The position numbers were made by a program, and so were the translations under genes. From Chrysochromulina tobinii (taxonomy: Eukaryota > Haptophyta > Prymnesiales > Chrysochromulinaceae): DNA of 29,635 nucleotides. Under the pieces are notes generated by a model, which searched no databases, was not told the DNA's origin, and saw nothing but the letters and a program-made list of their open reading frames with translations. The stretch covers positions 1-29,635 of the forward strand of contig JWZX01002385.1 in assembly GCA_001275005.1 (NCBI GenBank). The letters run 5' to 3'. Shown piece after piece: positions 25,900 through 29,635 of the stretch (its first letter is position 1; every line of letters begins with the position of its first letter).

Positions 25900-27426
25900 C
25901 TAGCGCGGGCCTTGCTTGAGCAGCTGCCCAAACCACATCGAAGAAAGGGTGACGCCCGCCGCGGCGAACGCGAGGTGGAGCCGGAGCAAAGGTGGCGGCA
26001 ACTGGGCGCGGCTGTGCCAGATGAGGGCCGTGCATGCGGGGAAGAGGGCCAGCCTAAAGAGCGCGAAGCTCGCGAGCAGGGCGCGGTGCAGGGCGCTCTG
26101 TGCCCGCTGCCCCCCCAGGCCGAGAACCCGTTGGAGATCCCGAAGCCGAAGAACAATGGTTGAGATCTCGGCGGCGTATGCGAGCAGCAGGTAGCGGCGC
26201 ACAGCGGAGCCTGCCGGTGGCGCGCAGAGCAGCGCCGGCAGGTTGGCGGCGGCCTGGATCGCATGGTGCATGAGCCTACCCGCCCATTGGCGCGGTCGGT
26301 GGCCGAGGGCGAGGGAGCAAAGCACGAGAGCGGCATCACATGCGAAGTACGTCGAGGAGCCAAGGATGAAACGACGAGCGAGCGCATCGACGGGGCCGGA
26401 GAGCGCCAGGCGCCCAGGCTCGGCGAGCACCGCCGCCGCCACGCGCGCGGAGACGGTCGTCGCGAGGGCCGAGTGCACCAGGTCAACAACGTCCTCTGCG
26501 ATGCGTTCGCCTGCCACCACTCGGCAGAGGGCGAAGCTTGCTGCACTAGCAACCGCGACCTTGCCGGCAGTGGTGAGGTCATCGCGCTGCTCGCGCGCTC
26601 GGCGCCACTCGTAGATGGTGGGCGGCAGGTTGGAGGTCAAGTCATCGACGCCCCGAGCCTCGAGCAGGTCCCAAATCTCCGGCGTGTCCTCCTTGGCCGG
26701 CGCTCCGAGGCGATAACCGCTCACCCACACAGCGACGCTCTTGCCGCGTGCGTGCAGCCACTCGATCAGATCGGGGGTGACCACCTCGGGCAGCGCGCGC
26801 AGATCAATCCCATCGAGACCGCACCGGACGCACTCGCGCGCGACGTCCCATGCCTCCTCGCTCGTGCGCGCGTCATCGATGTGTAGGGCTGCGAACTGCG
26901 GAGTCCGCTTCTTCATCTCGACCATAAGCGGACGCGAGAATGAGATCCAGGTGAGCGCATCCGCGGGCACGCGTGCGGCCTCGACGGCAGCGGCCGCTGC
27001 CTCCGGAAGCGCCGGATTGAAGGGCTCGGCCGCCTTGAGCTCCGCAAAGCAGTGCGGCGCACTCTGATCGTCGCCCGCGCTGCCGTGTCGGTTCGTGGCC
27101 TCGACGAGCTCACGCAGCACGTCCGAAAATAGCGGCACTCGCTCCGAGCTAAACTTCGAGCCAAACCAGCTACCCACATCGATTTCCTTCACGTCCGTCC
27201 AGTGCAGCTCCTCAATAGGCCGGCGCACGAGTGAACGATTCAACGCCGCGTCGCGATGAACTGCCGTCCGCTCAAGCGTGTCGTCGTGCAGCACCACGAG
27301 CGTTCCGCAAGCCAGCGTCTGAATGTCCACCTCGAAGCCGCAGCCCTGGTCTAGCGCCAGCCTGACCGCAGCGAGCGTGTTCTCGGGCGACACGTGCGAC
27401 GCGCCTCTGTGCCCGATGATGCGCAT
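25900..27426 (-). CDS. Fusion of glycerophosphodiester phosphodiesterase (GDPD) and TLC-type membrane domain
   Basis: An uninterrupted 508-residue frame from an ATG. Residues 1-275 are a GDPD domain: H6-R7-G8 at the start, PENT, the metal ligands E32-x-D34, H47-D48 (HDD), FAELK, and the ending ARGVDDLTSNLP. All catalytic residues expected are visible. GDPDs cut glycerophosphodiesters to glycerol-3-phosphate and an alcohol. Residues about 330-508 have about five membrane helices with TLC (TRAM-LAG1-CLN8) marks: MHHAIQAAANL, YAAEISTIVLRLRDL and a Trp-Phe near the end (MWFGQLLK). TLC proteins include ceramide synthases and lipid sensors. One chain with both suggests lipid turnover at a membrane, but that is inference. 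There is no signal peptide, so the catalytic part is likely cytosolic. Confidence 0.85.
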   Translation of the reverse strand: MRIIGHRGASHVSPENTLAAVRLALDQGCGFEVDIQTLACGTLVVLHDDTLERTAVHRDAALNRSLVRRPIEELHWTDVKEIDVGSWFGSKFSSERVPLFSDVLRELVEATNRHGSAGDDQSAPHCFAELKAAEPFNPALPEAAAAAVEAARVPADALTWISFSRPLMVEMKKRTPQFAALHIDDARTSEEAWDVARECVRCGLDGIDLRALPEVVTPDLIEWLHARGKSVAVWVSGYRLGAPAKEDTPEIWDLLEARGVDDLTSNLPPTIYEWRRAREQRDDLTTAGKVAVASAASFALCRVVAGERIAEDVVDLVHSALATTVSARVAAAVLAEPGRLALSGPVDALARRFILGSSTYFACDAALVLCSLALGHRPRQWAGRLMHHAIQAAANLPALLCAPPAGSAVRRYLLLAYAAEISTIVLRLRDLQRVLGLGGQRAQSALHRALLASFALFRLALFPACTALIWHSRAQLPPPLLRLHLAFAAAGVTLSSMWFGQLLKQGPR

Positions 27427-27653
27427 GAAGTGGAGTCACGCAAGTTTGAAGTTTGGAAGTCTGTGATCTCTGATTAAGTTTCGTTAGGTCCCATGACTGA
27501 CTGAATGTGAACGCACCTGAGTAGTTTTCAGATCTGACGCGACTGTGCACTCACTGACACGGTTCAATTCTATCTCTGCTCATCACGAAAGTGTCACGCG
27601 TCGCTCCGGCCCACGCGGGGCACGCGCCCACCCGCCCGCAATGGGCGCACTAA

Positions 27654-29273
27654 TTAACCTGGCCGCGTAGCGCCCAGCAGCTCCTTCTTCCTTTTCTTTG
27701 ACTTCCCTCCGCTGCCTCCGATTGAACCTGTGTCATCGATCCAGGCGACCTCACCAAGCCCATTCTCGGCCGTCCTGTTGCTGCTCGGCCGCGGCAGCTT
27801 CCGCTGGTCCGCCGATGCACCTTTGCCCAACGTGGCAGCTCCTATCATCTGCCCTTTGGCACTTGCCGGAGCAACTCGACGATGGTCATGGCCACCACCG
27901 CCCCTCTCGTCCTCTGTCGCCGCCTGCTCCGGGTCGCGCTCTTCCGAGCCCCGAGCCCCCTCCGGCGCGTCCACGCCCTCGAGCTCGCCCTCCTCATCGC
28001 CCTCCTGCTCGTCCTGGAGCCGATCCTCCTTACGCCTCTTCTTGCGTTCCTTTTCACGCTCGAGGAAGCCGTTCTCCGTGAGCTCGAGCACCGCCGTTCG
28101 CCGGGCGGAGGCTACTTCGTTGAGCGCGCTGAGCACCTCGCTCTCCTCGACGTTGTCGAGGCTCGCCAACTTGCGCCCAATGTGCGCCTCAATCGCTAGC
28201 AGCACCTCGACGTCGTACTGGCTCACGATCGTGAGGGCACAGCCCACGCGCCCCGCGCGAGCGGTGCGCCCGCACCGATGAACAAAATCGCGCGGCATCG
28301 CGGGCACGTTGTGATTGATGACCACGCCCACCTGCGGGATGTCGATGCCGCGTGCAGCCACGTCGGTCGCCACGAGAATCGCGAGGGTGCCCTGCTTGAA
28401 GCGTCCGATAGCCGCGAGCCGCTTCGCCTGTGCCTGCTGCGAGTGCAACGGCGCGCAGTCGATCGCGAGAGCACGGAGCGTGCAAGCGAGCATCTCGCAG
28501 GCACGGCACGTCGAAGTGAAGATGATGATCGTCTCGCCCTTGTCGCGGAAGCGGCGCACGAGGTGCACGAGGTAGAGGTCGCGCACATTCGATGGCACGA
28601 AGACGTAGTCGAGCGCGAGGGCCGCTGGCACGCGCTCTGAAGGCGCGAGGTCAGCCACGTGCGGCGAAGTGAGCGCGAGGCGCTGCAGCCGCTGCAGCGC
28701 TCCCGACATGGTCGCGGAGAAGAGCAACGTCTGCCGGCGTGCGGGCATCTGAGAGATGATGGCGCCCAGGTCGTCGGCGAAGCCGAGCTCCAGCAACCGA
28801 TCCGCCTCGTCGATGACAAGAAAGCGCGCGTTACGCATGACGGCCGCACTGCCGCTCGAGCGCAAATGGTCCGCCAGCCGCCCGGGGGTTCCGATGACGA
28901 TGTGAGGCCGCTTGGAGAGCTCGAGAGCCTGCCTCATCATATCAACGCCACCGACGATGAGAGACACACGAACAGACATGCGAGTGCCGAGCGCTGAGAA
29001 TTGGTCGGCGATCTGTGCGGCGAGCTCGCGCGCCGGCGATAGCACCACCGCGAACACTCCATACGGATCCTCGGACAGCGCCTGCAGGATGGGCAGCGCA
29101 AAGGCGGCGGTTTTGCCGCTGCCTGTTTCGGCGCTGCCTAGCACGTCTTGGCCCTGGAGCGCTGGTGGGATGCATGCCTCCTGAATCGGCGTCGGGCGTT
29201 TGAGCCCCATCTCGATGCACGTCTCACCCAACCAGGGTGAAAGGCCCAGCGAGGCCCAGGCGGCGGATGACAT
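27654..29273 (-). CDS. DDX49: DEAD-box RNA helicase DDX49/Dbp8
   Basis: From the ATG at 29273 the protein has 539 residues. The Q motif (GLKRPTPIQ, 23-31) is followed by AETGSGKT (48-55), PARELA, GTPGRL, DEAD at 155-158, SAT at 186-188, ARGIDIP and HRCGRTARAGR, where Cys replaces the usual Val. The phrases LSEDPYG, RPHIVIGTPGRLADHLRSS, PARRQTLLFSAT, DLYLVHLVRRF and VVINHNVPAMP match DDX49/Dbp8 over other DEAD proteins. The yeast member works in the nucleolus on 18S rRNA maturation and small-subunit assembly. The C-terminus (about 415-539) is long, acidic then basic, and ends with a Lys-Arg cluster (KSKKRKK) suited to nuclear import. No intron is visible. Confidence 0.93.
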   Translation of the reverse strand: MSSAAWASLGLSPWLGETCIEMGLKRPTPIQEACIPPALQGQDVLGSAETGSGKTAAFALPILQALSEDPYGVFAVVLSPARELAAQIADQFSALGTRMSVRVSLIVGGVDMMRQALELSKRPHIVIGTPGRLADHLRSSGSAAVMRNARFLVIDEADRLLELGFADDLGAIISQMPARRQTLLFSATMSGALQRLQRLALTSPHVADLAPSERVPAALALDYVFVPSNVRDLYLVHLVRRFRDKGETIIIFTSTCRACEMLACTLRALAIDCAPLHSQQAQAKRLAAIGRFKQGTLAILVATDVAARGIDIPQVGVVINHNVPAMPRDFVHRCGRTARAGRVGCALTIVSQYDVEVLLAIEAHIGRKLASLDNVEESEVLSALNEVASARRTAVLELTENGFLEREKERKKRRKEDRLQDEQEGDEEGELEGVDAPEGARGSEERDPEQAATEDERGGGGHDHRRVAPASAKGQMIGAATLGKGASADQRKLPRPSSNRTAENGLGEVAWIDDTGSIGGSGGKSKKRKKELLGATRPG

Positions 29274-29556
29274 GAAAAAGGCGACGCTTTAGGTTCAGTG
29301 GTACACTGGAACGTCGCACGCTCTGGGACTCTGTGAACAGGCTGTTGACTGAGATTACTGGTGTTTTCGTGTGGACTTCCGTCAGCTAGTTCCTTCACTA
29401 CGAGGTTGTGTGAGTCATATAAGTAGCGCAACCGACAGCGCCCGTGCCAACCCTCAATCCCTGTTCCCTTCCCCTTGGCCCGAGATAACACGGTACGCAC
29501 AGTCTAAAGGCCTTTGTTGGTGCGCGCAGGAGCGCGCTGGCGCTCGAAGCACTTGC

Positions 29557-29635
29557 TTAGTACTCCTCGCCGCCCTCCTCCTCGAACTCGCCCTCCTCCT
29601 CGGCGGACGCGTCCTGGTACTGCTGGTACTCGGAG
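29557..29635 (-). CDS. Beta-tubulin, C-terminal end (5' part outside window)
   Basis: The last 25 codons read SEYQQYQDASAEEEGEFEEE followed by GGEEY and TAA. This is the beta-tubulin C-terminal tail: the SEYQQYQDA helix end is invariant, and the Glu/Gly-rich tail with a final Tyr is typical of protists. The tail is on the outside of the microtubule and takes polyglutamylation or glycylation. The rest of the gene lies to the right of the window. The 283 bp between this stop and the DDX49 start hold the tubulin 3' UTR and the DDX49 promoter. Confidence 0.95.
   Translation of the reverse strand, partial: SEYQQYQDASAEEEGEFEEEGGEEY

Noticed and set aside
27540-27600. GGTTCAATTCT resembling a tRNA B box
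   Set aside because: The final CC of the box, an A box and a cloverleaf are all absent.

Overview
The window looks like nuclear DNA of a eukaryotic alga with a complex (secondary) plastid, most likely a haptophyte or a similarly GC-rich chromist. The reasons are: typical eukaryotic genes (beta-tubulin tail, sirtuin, DEAD-box helicase, LIM/RING protein, PP2C, tetraspanin-like protein); GT-AG introns of about 57-180 bp; no operon or Shine-Dalgarno pattern; plastid-type proteins (a triose-phosphate-translocator relative, a DUF1995 protein, an RlmN methyltransferase) whose N-termini start with signal-peptide-like segments; Pro-Ser-rich single-pass membrane proteins; and very GC-rich, Ala-rich coding sequence. 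The organism call is an inference from style; I cannot name a species.

Layout. 1-2440: 3' part of a Pro-rich, single-pass, coiled-coil membrane protein (+). 2790-4853: LIM plus RING putative ubiquitin ligase (-). 5046-5378: tiny protein with two Cys4 repeats (+). 6111-8383: an Ala-rich membrane-anchored protein followed, after only 66 bp, by a four-helix tetraspanin-like protein (+); these may be one gene joined by a 57-bp intron. 8935-12513: two tandem minus-strand genes, a coiled-coil protein and a secreted or type I membrane protein with a Pro-rich stalk. 12708-14503: a putative secreted protein and a HAD-family phosphatase (+). 14979-19060: three minus-strand genes: RlmN, the plastid-type sugar-phosphate translocator, and an unknown disordered protein. 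19498-19926: an extremely Cys-rich protein (-). 20432-22488: a four-exon sirtuin (-). 22622-25439: DUF1995 protein and a PP2C-like phosphatase with Ala-Thr-Lys-Pro repeats (+). 25900-29273: a GDPD-TLC fusion and DDX49/Dbp8 (-). 29557-29635: the last codons of beta-tubulin (-).

The genes do not form one pathway. The compact spacing creates several divergent promoters (4854-5045, 12514-12707, 22489-22621) and convergent 3' regions. The most unusual structure is in the introns. Four introns in two unrelated genes (tetraspanin-like and sirtuin) are built of one family of about 10-bp tandem units, and two of them begin with the same 11 bases. All three sirtuin introns are bounded by direct repeats (8, 6 and 29 bp) whose spacing equals the intron length, which looks like recent intron gain by duplication of an AG/GT-containing exon segment or by an introner-like process. 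The sirtuin has also lost three of its four usual zinc ligands.
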